This document shows positions 51,339 through 60,858 of a stretch of 64,000 nt of DNA, one piece after another. The stretch spans positions 806,001 to 870,000 of the forward strand of contig CP060225.1 in assembly GCA_023898485.1 (NCBI GenBank), given 5' to 3'. How positions within the stretch are numbered: the stretch's first letter is position 1; each line of letters starts with the position of its first letter. The notes below the pieces were generated by a model. The model saw only the letters and a program-made list of their open reading frames with translations. It did not search any database and was not told the origin of the DNA. Position numbers and translations under genes: made by a program. Source of the DNA: Candidatus Peribacteria bacterium (GTDB lineage: Bacteria; Patescibacteriota; Gracilibacteria; Absconditabacterales; Absconditicoccaceae).

Positions 51339-51722
51339 ATGAGACATAGACATAAGAAGTCTGTTACAATGAACACAGGTATTGTGAAGCAACAGACTGT
51401 CTTGAGAAATTTGCTCACTAGTTTGGTGACATATGGCTCTATCGAGACCACACCATCTCGCGCGAGAGCGCTCAAAGCATATGCTGATGGGTTCTTTTCT
51501 CGTTTGGTCAAGAGATCAAAAACATTATCAGACGCTGATGCTCGTAGAGAGAATATCAGAGACGTCAAATCAGTTCTCTTCACTGAAGATGCTGGTAAAA
51601 AGGTAATGGATTCTCTTTTGCCAACGTTTGTTTCACGTGAGACATCAAGCTATGTAGCAAATCATAAAGCAGGTCTGAGACCTGGTGATGCTACTACGAA
51701 GGTGATTGTCACTCTTGGATAA
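51339..51722 (+). CDS. rplQ: Ribosomal protein bL17
   Basis: The 127-residue protein starts MRHRHKKSVTMNTGIVKQQT and contains LRNLLTSLVTYGSIETTPSR and GLRPGDATTKVIVTL, matching bL17. It follows rpoA as in most bacteria. TTTTATT at 51312-51318 lies 20 bp before the start. Confidence 0.95.
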   Translation: MRHRHKKSVTMNTGIVKQQTVLRNLLTSLVTYGSIETTPSRARALKAYADGFFSRLVKRSKTLSDADARRENIRDVKSVLFTEDAGKKVMDSLLPTFVSRETSSYVANHKAGLRPGDATTKVIVTLG

Positions 51723-51763
51723 TTGTCTCTTACTTATTTTATTCTTGCGAAAGTATAGTTCTT

Positions 51764-52237
51764 ATGACTGCAGTACACAAACTTACCAAGCGTGACCTCA
51801 ATCAAACTGTCCATGTTCACCCTGAACAGATGCAGAAAGATAGAGAGCGATATATCGTCGACGCATCTGGTCAAACTCTTGGTAGATTGGCGGTAGAAAT
51901 CGCTAAAAGACTCAATGGTAAACATAAACCTACTCATTCTCAGTTTTGGGATAATGGTGATTATGTTGTAGTGACCAATGCGGACAAAATCTCTACTACG
52001 GGTTATAAGCTCGAAGCGAAGAAATACTTCCGCTATAGTGGTTACAAAGGTAATGTAAAATCTCGCACACTCAAAGAGATGTATGCAGAGAAACCACAGG
52101 ATATTTTGATGTTTGCTGTGCGTGGTATGCTTCCTAAGAACAAGCTCAGAGCTAACAAGATGAAGAGACTTAAACTTTTCGTTGGTGCAGATCATCCATA
52201 TGCTAATTTAACTCTTACACCATTACTCGATGCCTAA
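51764..52237 (+). CDS. rplM: Ribosomal protein uL13
   Basis: The 157-residue protein has YIVDASGQTLGRLAVEIAKR, DYVVVTNADKISTTGYKLE, and AVRGMLPKNKLRANKMKRLK, diagnostic of uL13. It overlaps rpsI by 8 bp, the usual rplM-rpsI pair. TTTTATT at 51737-51743 lies 20 bp before the start. Confidence 0.96.
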   Translation: MTAVHKLTKRDLNQTVHVHPEQMQKDRERYIVDASGQTLGRLAVEIAKRLNGKHKPTHSQFWDNGDYVVVTNADKISTTGYKLEAKKYFRYSGYKGNVKSRTLKEMYAEKPQDILMFAVRGMLPKNKLRANKMKRLKLFVGADHPYANLTLTPLLDA

Positions 52238-52652
52238 GCAAGATTATCTTTATGCAGTGGGAAGAAGAAAATCATCTACTGCTGTAGTCAAACTGTTTCC
52301 TAAAGGTAGTGGAAAGTTTACCGTTACGCAAGCAAATGGTACTGCTTCATCTATGGAGGATTACTTCGGTGGTAACTGGTATATGTTGGATAATTTGTAT
52401 GCTCCTTTCCACACGATCGATAAGAAGTATATGAATGACTTCGATGCGGAAGTAACTATTAGAGGTGGAGGTTTGGCAGGACAGTCTGACGCTATCAAAT
52501 TGGGTTTTGCGAGAGCACTCGTGGAATACAATCCTGAACTTCGCCAAACACTCAAACCATATGGTCATCTCAAACGTGATGGACGTATCAAAGAACGTAA
52601 AAAACCAGGTCTTCGTGGTGCGAGAAAACGCCCAACATGGAGCAAGAGATAA
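52230..52652 (+). CDS. rpsI: Ribosomal protein uS9
   Basis: The 140-residue protein shows AVGRRKSSTAVVKLFPKGSG, VTIRGGGLAGQSDAIKLGFA, and the C-terminal RDGRIKERKKPGLRGARKRP and terminal SKR that reaches the P-site tRNA. Identification is certain. The gene is coupled to rplM by overlap. Confidence 0.96.
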   Translation: MPKQDYLYAVGRRKSSTAVVKLFPKGSGKFTVTQANGTASSMEDYFGGNWYMLDNLYAPFHTIDKKYMNDFDAEVTIRGGGLAGQSDAIKLGFARALVEYNPELRQTLKPYGHLKRDGRIKERKKPGLRGARKRPTWSKR

Positions 52653-52663
52653 TTTTTTTCAAG

Positions 52664-52694
52664 AACGCTGTGATCGTCTGATCCAGTGTTTTTG
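52664..52694 (+). terminator. Terminator after rpsI
   Basis: AACGCTG and CAGTGTT pair (one G-U) around a 13-base loop and are followed by TTTG and more T. It lies 12 bp after the rpsI stop and before adk. Confidence 0.6.
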
Positions 52695-52772
52695 TTTGTG
52701 CAAAAATCTGTTGCAAGCGATGGTGAGATAGGTAGATATGTTCTTTGTGTGATTTACTTTTTGATATATTTT

Positions 52773-53348
52773 ATGAAAGATATAGTACTTTTTGGTATGC
52801 CTGGGGCAGGTAAGGGAACGCAAGCTGATCTTCTCAAAACCTATATGCCAGGCACCTATGTGCATTTGTCTACAGGTGACGTTTTCCGTGCACTGATGTC
52901 GACTTCCAATGCCATCGGTGATCATGTGAGAGAAAAGATGGAACAATGACTACTGATCGATGATAAGGTGACGATGAGTCTTTTCGATGTGTATTTCTAT
53001 TCTGTCATCGCTGACAAAAAATACATGCTTCTGGATGGATATCCGAGGTCTATCCCGCAGCTCAATGCATACCTGACCAAGTCACATGACTATGAGAGAG
53101 AGATTATCGGTATCTATTTCGATATCTCCGAAGAAGAAGCGATTCGCAGAATGCTCGAGAGAGGTCGTGCAGGGGAGTCCGAAGAGGTGATTCGTACGAG
53201 ATTGGAGAAATATTATAAGTTTACTCAGCCGATCAAGGATGCTTTTGCTGCACAGCAGCGTCTGATCACGATCGATGCATCGGGAGATATAGATGCTATC
53301 CATCAGGAGGTGGTGAGGGTATTGGAGGAGGCAAATAAAGGACTATAG
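52773..53348 (+). CDS. adk: Adenylate kinase
   Basis: Adk interconverts ATP, ADP and AMP. The 191-residue protein has the P-loop FGMPGAGKGTQA, the AMP-binding HLSTGDVFRA and LLDGYPRSIPQ, and the later RRMLERGRAGESEEVIRTRL. It is a short-lid form without a zinc finger. A TGA at codon 59 is the Gly of EQGLLIDD (normally GxLVPD). adk beside ribosomal genes is common, although secY is absent here. Confidence 0.95.
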
Positions 53349-53546
53349 AGGGCGATAAAGGGCAATAAAGGATCATGGCAAATCTCATGCGGCGGTGTGG
53401 GATTTTTTGTTATTGGAGAAAAGTTTTATACCCCTATATCTGATGTATTTCAAGTCCGGACTTAAAAAGTACCGAAAAATTTGACAAAGCAGAGAGAGAG
53501 TTACAGTTGGAATATGGAAGTATTTTACTTTTTCATCTCTCAGTTT

Positions 53547-54371
53547 ATGCCTCCTATCAAAGTAGAACTACCATCTGGTACATGGGAAGAGCTTACTGAT
53601 GCAAATGATCAATATCTCACCGATGACGATATCAAAAAAGTAGAAGCTGTGAAGAAAAGAAGAGCAGAAGAAGCCGCTAATGTGTTGAGTATAGAAGAGA
53701 AGCAAAAGTCTCCCGAAACTACCTCCTCACCCCTCGAATTTCTTCCCGGTTATACTTTTCTTAACTCTAGACAAAAAGAAATCCTCACTCACATCCATCA
53801 GAATAACCCTGACATCATAGAAAACATTACTACCGAGTATATCACTGTCAACCTACCACAACTCTGATCATACAAGATTCCTCTGCAAGATACAGATATC
53901 AAAGCAGCAGTCCCTAGCGTCACTGCTAAGCTACCCAAAGATATCATAGATGGAAACGGAATATCATATGCTGACAAACTTAGAAATGCAGGTTATCCTG
54001 ACGATACCCCCCTCTATAACAATCATGACATTTATGCTTATTACGCATCTATCAATCAAGACAGAAAAGAAATTAGTAAAGCAGAAGAAACTATTATGTG
54101 TCTCATGCCATCAGGAGACTATAACTATCAATCATGGTGTCAATCTACCAAAGAATATATGGAGCTCATGGGTGTGGATGTCGCACAAAAAACAGGGCGA
54201 AATCATTCGACTGGCGCTTCTAATCATGTGGGTTACTATGGTTATCTGAGGCTGGGTAGTATCAATGGCAATGGCGATGGTCTCGAAGTGGAATTCGATG
54301 AGTCAGGAGCGGCCTGCTACTGGCCGAGCACTGGCAACATGTATGTTTCTCGCTGTCTCATCAGAGCTTAG
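53547..54371 (+). CDS. Hypothetical protein with possible lectin-like C-terminal domain
   Basis: This 274-residue protein has a hydrophilic N-terminal half with a coiled-coil-like stretch (KKVEAVKKRRAEEAANVL). Its C-terminal domain (HVGYYGYLRLGSINGNG, EVEFDESGAACYW, YVSRCLIRA) has the Trp/Tyr/Gly/Cys pattern and final RC-x-R of lectin-like or FISUMP-type domains. It resembles the DGR target in layout but shows no DNA match to the template repeat, so it is not a target of this TR. I prefer ATG 53547. An upstream ATG at 53514 is possible. A TTGACA at 53481 could be a -35 box. One TGA is in frame. Confidence 0.65.
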
Positions 54372-54416
54372 TCATCTAGAGAATCATAGCATTTACCCCT
54401 TCATCTCTTCATCCCT

Positions 54417-54446
54417 TTCCTCCGTCCACGGCGGAGGATTTTTTCT
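54417..54446 (+). terminator. Terminator after the lectin-like gene
   Basis: CCTCCG and CGGAGG form the stem of a GC-rich hairpin followed by ATTTTTTCTTTTT, 46 bp past the stop. Confidence 0.75.
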
Positions 54447-54589
54447 TTTTGGATTGTTATCGGAGATGAGATATGTAGATATAGTAGCAAGTTGTAACAA
54501 ATGGTGACAAGTTGTAGCACATCGTTTATGCCCTCTCTCATCCTTACCTGTTGGCAGGCAGGCTTTATCATCCTTTCTCATCTTTTCTC

Positions 54590-55264
54590 ATGATTATTAC
54601 TATCGACGGACTGGTTGCGACGGGCAAGGGGACGACAGCACAAGGTGTGGCTCGTGAGTTGGGCTATACCTATATCGATACGGGAGCGATGTATAGGGCT
54701 GCAGCGTGGTATGCTCGCGAATATGACCTCCTCGATGCACCTGATGAGCGTCTGGCTGCTGTTTTGGATGAGTTTCAGATGCAGTTTGTGCGAAATGAAG
54801 ATACACACCATGATGATATGTGGATCGATGGCGTGAATAGGGAGTCGGAGATTAGATCGACTGATTTGGCTCTTGTGATGAGGCCAGTGGTGGTATGTCG
54901 TCCGCTAAGGGAGCGTTTGGTAACATTGCAGCAGGAGTTTGGTCGTGTTAGCAATATTGTCGCTGATGGGAGAGATGTGGGGACGGTTGTTTTTCCGGAT
55001 GCGGAGTATAAATATTTTCTTACGTGTGATTTGGACGTGAGACTCCAGAGGAGAGTGAAGCAACTAGAGGCACAGTGATTGGCGGTGAATCAGGATGCTA
55101 TCCGTCGTGAGATTATCCAACGTGACGAGACTGACTATCTGGGTCCTGATGCAGTGAACAAAAAAGCACCTGATGCACAGGTGATAGATACAACCTCCTT
55201 GACGATAGAAGAGCAGATACAGATGATTGTGGATGATGTTAGAAGAGATTGAGTAACAATTTAA
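54590..55264 (+). CDS. cmk: Cytidylate kinase
   Basis: Cmk phosphorylates CMP and dCMP. The 224-residue protein has the P-loop DGLVATGKGTTAQGVAREL, the conserved YTYIDTGAMYRAAAWYA, RDVGTVVFPDAEYKYFL, and RDETDYLGPDAVNKKAPDA. Two TGA codons are near the C-terminus, and the last residues (DGVTI) overlap by 26 bp the convergent pilin-like gene. Length is normal. Confidence 0.95.
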
Positions 55265-55595
55265 TGATTGCATATGAAAATATTGCTACCATGATACCAA
55301 TAAGGGCATTCATAAGTGCTTTTCCGTTGTGGTCGTTGTTTCCAGACATCAATCTAAAGCCTGTTACTATGAGTACTACCATAATTGCTATTATCAGTAA
55401 TACCCAGAGATAACTATTTGCAAGCTGTAAAATAGAAACTCGTACACTACTGTTACCAGAAACATTTATACCAGTACTTGCAATTTGATCTTGATTGCTT
55501 CCATATGAAACAGGTACCTGTACATTGATTTGTGCAAGACTCAGTGAGAGTGTTGTGAGAGTTGCTACTATGATTGTTATAATTTTCATTTTCAT
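55239..55595 (-). CDS. T4SS-pilin-like small membrane protein
   Basis: The 118-residue protein has a signal peptide (MKMKIITIIVATLTTLSLSL, then AQ), a short polar region and two membrane helices around a loop (RLMSGNNDHNGKALMNALIG). This is the T4SS-pilin layout also seen at 1575-2517. It is the last gene of a five-gene minus-strand set that starts with a PilT-like ATPase. It uses no TGA. A role as a membrane or filament subunit is inferred from topology and context. Confidence 0.7.
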   Translation of the reverse strand: MKMKIITIIVATLTTLSLSLAQINVQVPVSYGSNQDQIASTGINVSGNSSVRVSILQLANSYLWVLLIIAIMVVLIVTGFRLMSGNNDHNGKALMNALIGIMVAIFSYAIIKLLLNLF

Positions 55596-55606
55596 GGTGG
55601 ATGAGA

Positions 55607-56341
55607 TTAGTATCTAATAGTTTGTGTGACGATAGACTGTAGGAGATAGATGATTCCTATTGATGAGAGTGCAATAATAACTCCTATGATAATATTGAGG
55701 AGTTTTTTTTGTGCAGAGGATGCCTTACCACTGTCGCCAAATGATAATATGTAAACAACAGCATTATATAGTATAAAGGTAACAGAGAGAGCAATAGTGA
55801 TTCTTAGGAGAAGTTTAGCAATGCGGACAAAAAGTGGCTCTCTTTGGTTTACTTCAAATATATTTTCTACAGTATTCCAACTTCATTTTGTTGACTCACA
55901 TTGACTTTGGTTGTTTGTGTGTACAGTTCTTCCAGCTATTTTACATATACCAAAAGACCATACTCCTCACTCATTGCAACTTGATTCTGACGTCTGTATA
56001 GTGATAGGATCATTCTTGACGCATCGGTAACTCGTTACATTTGTACTATTTTGTGTGTAAGTATGTGCGGTCCATGTTCCTCCCTGATTACTACATTCTC
56101 CTTCTGATGCCTGGATCACTACATTATGGATCTGACAGGCCTTTTGTGTTTGTATGTTAATATTGGCGTCTATTCATCACTCAAAAATAGCTGATCAGAC
56201 ACTGTCTTTGGAGTCGCCAACATCAATAATATAGCCACGTTCAATACTTGGTCTGAAAATATTGTTGAAGACATTTTGAGCATGTGTTGTGGTTATGCCC
56301 AATATTCCTATAATAGTTATCATGGAAAAGATGTATCTCAT
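55607..56341 (-). CDS. Cys-rich pilin-like membrane protein
   Basis: The 244-residue protein has a signal peptide (MRYIFSMITIIGILGITTT, then HAQ) and an extracellular domain with seven Cys that could form disulfides (KACQIHN, GECSNQGGTW, YRCVKND, SCNEGGVW, GICKIAG, QCESTKG). Two C-terminal helices follow (ITIALSVTFILYNAVVYIL and NIIIGVIIALSSIGIIYLL). It has the pilin-like two-helix end plus a large exposed domain. Four TGA codons are in frame. It lies between the coiled-coil gene and the small pilin-like gene. Confidence 0.7.
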
Positions 56342-56346
56342 CTTTT

Positions 56347-56766
56347 TTACATATTTTGCAATAAAGCATCTGCTTCTGCCTCTTCCTTTTCTTTGTTTCC
56401 CGTTTCTCTTTCTTTAATATTAGACATAGTTTTTTGATAGTTCATATTTTGCCATTTTAATAAATATTTTTTCTTTATTTCAATTTTCTTTTCTTCATAT
56501 TTTCTCTCTATTTCTTCAAGCTTTTGCTTTTCTCTGGTAAGAATATCGCGCAATCTCTCTATTTGTTCTTCGTTCATTAGACCCAAGAGATCGAACCAAC
56601 TTTGTTTTTCTTGGTCAGTGTCTATAGATCTACTATTGAGAATGAGTATGATTACATCACTTAATGTTTTGAGATGCTCGCTATTTATGCGAAACTGCAT
56701 AGCCTTCTCCCACAGTGATTCAGGAAGATATTTTTTTATAAGGATGTCTTGTGTTGTGTTGTCCAT
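56347..56766 (-). CDS. Hypothetical coiled-coil protein
   Basis: The 139-residue protein has an N-terminal globular part (ILIKKYLPESLWEKAMQF, then a LLGLM stretch) and a long highly charged coiled coil (REKQKLEEIERKYEEKKIEI). It has no TGA. I chose ATG 56766, since the longer frame needs a TTG start. It sits five bases upstream of the Cys-rich pilin-like gene and downstream of a small charged protein, so it belongs to the pilin/PilT set. No function is known. Confidence 0.6.
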   Translation of the reverse strand: MDNTTQDILIKKYLPESLWEKAMQFRINSEHLKTLSDVIILILNSRSIDTDQEKQSWFDLLGLMNEEQIERLRDILTREKQKLEEIERKYEEKKIEIKKKYLLKWQNMNYQKTMSNIKERETGNKEKEEAEADALLQNM

Positions 56767-56790
56767 GATTGCTAGGGATGCCAATAAAGA

Positions 56791-56970
56791 TTATTGTGTC
56801 TTGAGTAACTCATCAAGTGATTGTAGATTATCTTTTTCTTTTTTTTGGTATTGTTGTTCTAGAGTTTTGATGTCATCTATACGTCTCATATTTTTTTTCA
56901 TTTCTTTTATTTGTCTTTTAGATACTTTTCTTTTGTGATTTGTGTGTGGCGCGTAGTCGCTCTGATCCAT
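56791..56970 (-). CDS. Small charged coiled-coil protein
   Basis: The 59-residue protein (MDQSDYAPHTNHKRKVSKRQ onward) is very basic in its first half and Gln/Glu-rich in the second (LEQQYQKKEKDNLQSLDELL). It starts two bases after the stop of the PilT-like gene, which strongly suggests co-translation. It was not separable from shadows under the standard ORF rules because of its length. No family is recognised. Confidence 0.6.
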   Translation of the reverse strand: MDQSDYAPHTNHKRKVSKRQIKEMKKNMRRIDDIKTLEQQYQKKEKDNLQSLDELLKTQ

Positions 56971-56972
56971 TG

Positions 56973-58052
56973 CTAGATATCATTACTAACTAAACTTTTA
57001 TATGTCTCTTCATCTATAATTCCTTTTGTTGCTAATTTTTCCGCATACTGTTTCATGGATATCATTCCTCTTGCAGATGATGTTTCTATGATAGAGTTGA
57101 TTTGCCCCACATCATTTTCTTTGATATTATTTCTGATTGATGTGTTGTTTATCATAACCTCAAAGACACCAATTCTTGTGCTTTTATCTTTAGTTTTGAC
57201 AAGTGTTTGTGACTGCACACCAAGCAATACTTCCGACATTCTATCAGCAATACTTGTTTGGATATCAGGTGGAAAGAATGAGATATATCTATTGATAGTC
57301 AGAGCAGCTGACTGTGTGTGGAGTGTAGAGAAAACCAAATGTCCAGACTCTGCTAACATCAGTACTGATTCTGCTGTTTCTCTGTCACGAATTTCTCCCA
57401 CAAAGATCACGTCAGGATCCTCGCGCAGTGATGCTCTGAGTGCATTTGCAAATGACCATGTATCGTGTCCTATTTCTCTTTGGGATATCAGACACTTATC
57501 TGGGGTAAAGATAAACTCAATAGGATCTTCAATCGTAATAAGGTTTTCTGTTCTATTTTGATTAATGTGTTGAAGCATTGCAATGAGTGAGGTGGTTTTT
57601 CCTGAACCAGTTGCTCCTGTTACTAAAAACAATCCTTTTTTTGCGGTTAAGATGTGTTGCTTGATGGTATCTGCGATATCTTTGAACATGAGTTCATCAA
57701 GCACCCTTGCTGAGCGATTGATCTTTCTCATTACAATGCCCACTCTCCCTGTTTTAAGAAATGCATTGACCCTGTATGGTACACCATTTTTGGACACATA
57801 GGCAAAATCCATATCTTTGTCACCGAGAAACTTATCAAATCTTTGTGGATTGCCATTGAGTAACTGGCGGAGCATGAGTTCTACTACCTCATTTTTGATA
57901 ATTCCTACCTCTACTTTTCTTACAATATCACCATTAATCCTATATGCTATAGGTTCTTCTCATGAAAGATGAAGATCGGAAATATTGTCATTTTTTTCAA
58001 TCAATTCAAGGATCTTCTCAATATTGATTTTGTTGGTTTCATTGACGCTCAT
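56973..58052 (-). CDS. PilT-family twitching ATPase
   Basis: The 359-residue ATPase powers retraction or assembly of type IV pili. It has Walker A GATGSGKTTS at about residues 146-155, the Asp box TIEDPIEFIF, Walker B-region SLREDPDVIFVGEIRDRETA, the His box STLHT, and the AIRNLI-like C-terminal segment replaced by SIRNNIKEN. One TGA is near codon 32. It leads an operon with small pilin-like proteins and not with classic pilin genes. Whether it drives a type IV pilus or another filament is open. The divergent gene upstream starts 159 bp away. Confidence 0.9.
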
Positions 58053-58210
58053 TTCTTGATAAGCAACAAAGGAGAATAAAAATTCTACTTATAGTATAGC
58101 GCTTCTATGGTGTTTGTCAAAAAATGGGGTACTTTTTTATGAGAATGCTTGAATTTTCTTAGAAAGTTTATATGGTATGTTTTGTGTTTTATTATTTTTT
58201 CGTTTTTCTT

Positions 58211-58579
58211 ATGAAGCGTTCATTAATTACTGCTACTGTTTTATCATCTGTAGTCTTGCTAGTAAGTGCTTGTGGATCTGGTCCCTCTATCGAAACGCGC
58301 GAAGAACTTGCTCAGTGTATTACCGATGCAGGTTGGAGTATGTATGGAGCGTACTGGTGTAGTCACTGTAAAGCTCAGAAGCAGCTTTTTGGTACTGCGT
58401 TTGAAAAGATAAACTATGTAGAATGTGCAGAAGAAGGTGTCGATGGGCAAAAAGATATCTGTACGATAGCTGGTGTAGAATGATACCCTACATGGATCAG
58501 TACTGATGGAGAGAAGTTGAGTGGAGAACAGTCTCTGGAAGCTCTTGCAGCTGTAGCATGATGTACATTGGCTGAATAA
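58211..58579 (+). CDS. Thioredoxin-like lipoprotein
   Basis: The 122-residue protein has a lipoprotein signal (VVLLVSACGSG) and a thioredoxin-like core with the redox motif CSHC in MYGAYWCSHCKAQKQLFG, a further Cys pair (VECAEEG, DICTIAG), and the cis-Pro loop EGYPTWI, whose Gly is TGA. It resembles the thioredoxin domain fused to VKOR in other bacteria and probably handles extracellular disulfides. It is divergent from the PilT operon. A good terminator follows. Confidence 0.88.
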
Positions 58580-58632
58580 TTTTCATTTGTCAACTTTTCC
58601 TGTTGTCATCTATTACGAAATTGTCACAAAAG

Positions 58633-58678
58633 AACCTTCTCGCTCGTTACATCTATTAGTAATGAGAGAAGGTTTTTT
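58633..58678 (+). terminator. Terminator after the thioredoxin-like gene
   Basis: AACCTTCTCGCTCGTTAC pairs with GTAATGAGAGAAGGTT around a loop of about eight bases and is followed by six T. It lies about 55 bp past the stop. Confidence 0.85.
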
Positions 58679-58708
58679 ATTTATATAGGTGGTGGGTGTT
58701 CTTCCCTG

Positions 58709-60082
58709 ATGAGTAAACAACGCGTGACATTGCAATCAGTGATACAATCGCGACAAGGTCGTGGTATTTTTTCTGGGGAACAAAAAGCAAAAACACGAGA
58801 TGCTATCAATCATCATATACAACAAACCTCTTTCTCTACCCAACAAACATCCCATACATCATCATTTGTCACCCGAAAGCGATTGGTGTCTGGCGCGGTT
58901 TTGGCAAGTATTTTTGGTGCTTTGTATGGTATTTGGTGATTGCCTCAAGATAGTGTCATCTTTGATAATCCTGTCTTTACACTTTTGAGGCCTGACCACA
59001 CCACTTCTATACCTCGTGTACTGGCGTCATCGGTGGGTCAAGTAGTCTCCGCTGATGGAAACTATAGTATTGTCAATGATGATGTCACCTATAGTACGAA
59101 TATGATTTATGATGGTGATACGATAGAGCTGGCGGCTGATTCTCGTCTCTCTTTTATGGTGGATGGTCATCAGGCATATATTGTAGGTCCTGCATCTGTT
59201 CATATTAGTATCGATGGTGATGGATATCGTTTTACGATGATTGATGGTGAGTTTTTGGAAGTCTTCTCTTCACGTAATCCTGCTGGTAGCTCACTGACGG
59301 TGCAGATGAGAGATATTATTTTGGCACACAATGCTCACGATACGACTATGAAAGTACAGCTTTCTGCGGATGCTTCAGGAGATACGATTGTCAAAAATTA
59401 TGCAGACTCTGTCGTAGTTGCTCGCGTGGATGATGTTACTGATATGAAAGATTTAGCTCCAGAAACACAGCTTACTATCGCACCAAGTACATCGCTTGCG
59501 TCTGCGACAGAAGCGAAATTTTCTCTTACTGATATTGCGTTTGTGAGTGATTCATCATCAGTGGTTAATGAGTGAGAAGCATCACTTCTGTCATTCATTG
59601 ATTTGGATGATACAGATGCCACTATAACATCATCATCGACTTCTGATGTTATGTTAATGGCATTTGATCAGGAGTTAGGAGGTGATGTGTGATGATCTGA
59701 TGTATTGACCGCAGCTACACTTGCAACTGGCGTATTGTCCGGTCCGACAGTGGATGTATTGGTGTCTGATCGTCTTTTGCCTACTGGTCAACAATTAGCT
59801 GTTCTTCGTCAGCTACTTACTACAGATATAGATACTATTTCTCGTGTATGGGATTCGGTGGCTCTTTCGTATGATTGTGAGAGATTATCTGCTGATGTAG
59901 ATATCATTTCTTCTTGTGTGTCTGGTATTATAGATTCATATCATATACCTCCTTCACTGCTTGATTCACTCCATGTGTGGCTCTCTGATATGACACAGAA
60001 ATCAGTATCCGAAAATACTACCGATACGCAAGTAGAAGGCGCTGATGTGGTTGATGATTCTGATATCACTATATCACAATAA
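58709..60082 (+). CDS. FecR-like membrane-anchored protein
   Basis: The 457-residue protein has a soluble N-terminus, one membrane helix (about residues 60-77, ending GIWG) and a beta-rich outer domain. The segment SVGQVVSADGNYSIVNDDVT with YDGDTIELAADSRL and VGPASVHI resembles the FecR/LPS-assembly beta-helix domain. The C-terminal region has a conserved-looking pair of Cys (YDCERL, SSCVSG). Four TGA codons are in frame. The arrangement suggests an anti-sigma-like or wall-facing signalling protein, but no sigma factor gene is near. The family call is moderate. Confidence 0.6.
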
Positions 60083-60139
60083 TACTCTTCTTCACATTAT
60101 TGATCATAATATAGTGAGAAACCTTCATACAGAGGTTTG

Positions 60140-60631
60140 TTATAGTAATTTATCGATAAATAGAATACCATCCAAGTGGTCAAGCTCATGTTGGACGATA
60201 GTACTGGTAAATCATGTCCGCTTTTGTACCTTGTGTTTGCCTTGGGGAGTGGTATATTGGACGGTGACCGCACGAAAACGCTCTACATCTCCATAAAGAT
60301 TAGGGAGAGAGAGACATCCCTCTTCACCAATAAGAGTCTCATCACTATGGTCGATAATGACGGGGTTGAGGAGGATGACGGGCTCAGGGGTCAGCATTTT
60401 TTTGCCTCTTGTGTCTCGTTCGGTAATAGCTACCATCCTCATATCTTGGCCGATCTGTGGTGCTGCGAGTCAGACTCCATCATAATCATGTATCAGATGT
60501 GTGAGTGCTTCAGCAATCTTTTGTACTTCAGGATCGTGATGATTTACTTCGGTGGTTATAGTTCTCAAAATAGGGTTTTTGGCTCCATATTGGAGTGGAT
60601 AGAGTTCAGATCGAGGTGTGTAATATGTCAT
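60140..60631 (-). CDS. def: Peptide deformylase
   Basis: The 163-residue enzyme removes the formyl group from nascent proteins. All three motifs are present: GVGLAAPQIG (first Gly of the GLAAPQ block from TGA), EEGCLSLP with the metal-binding Cys, and QHELDHLDG with the two metal His and catalytic Glu. A second TGA (RTGFTSTI) restores the last motif, which under the standard code would be cut off. It is convergent with the FecR-like gene. Confidence 0.95.
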
Positions 60632-60750
60632 AGAGTCTTGTGAAAGTATGATAGAATAAGCTGTTCTAACCCTATGTATTTTGGACTTGAAAAGCAATAG
60701 GAGAATCACTATACACGCTGTCACGTCGCATTCATTTGGTGAATATCTGC

Positions 60751-60837
60751 GGAGAGGTGGCAGAGTGGTCGAATGCGGCAGTCTTGAAAACTGTTGATCG
60801 TTCACGCGATCCGTGGGTTCGAATCCCACCCTCTCCG
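60751..60837 (+). tRNA. tRNA-Ser (anticodon UGA)
   Basis: A class II tRNA: acceptor GGAGAGG / CCTCTCC, anticodon stem GCAGT / ACTGT with loop CTTGAAA (anticodon TGA, reading UCA), a long variable arm (GATCGTTCACGCGATC), T-arm GTGGG-TTCGAAT-CCCAC, and G73. Confidence 0.95.
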
Positions 60838-60858
60838 ATTTACACAATCTTCTTGTGC

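Noticed and set aside
53547..54371. A second VR of the same DGR
   Set aside because: The 3' end of this gene has no recognisable nucleotide match to the TR or its IMH-like 3' segment.
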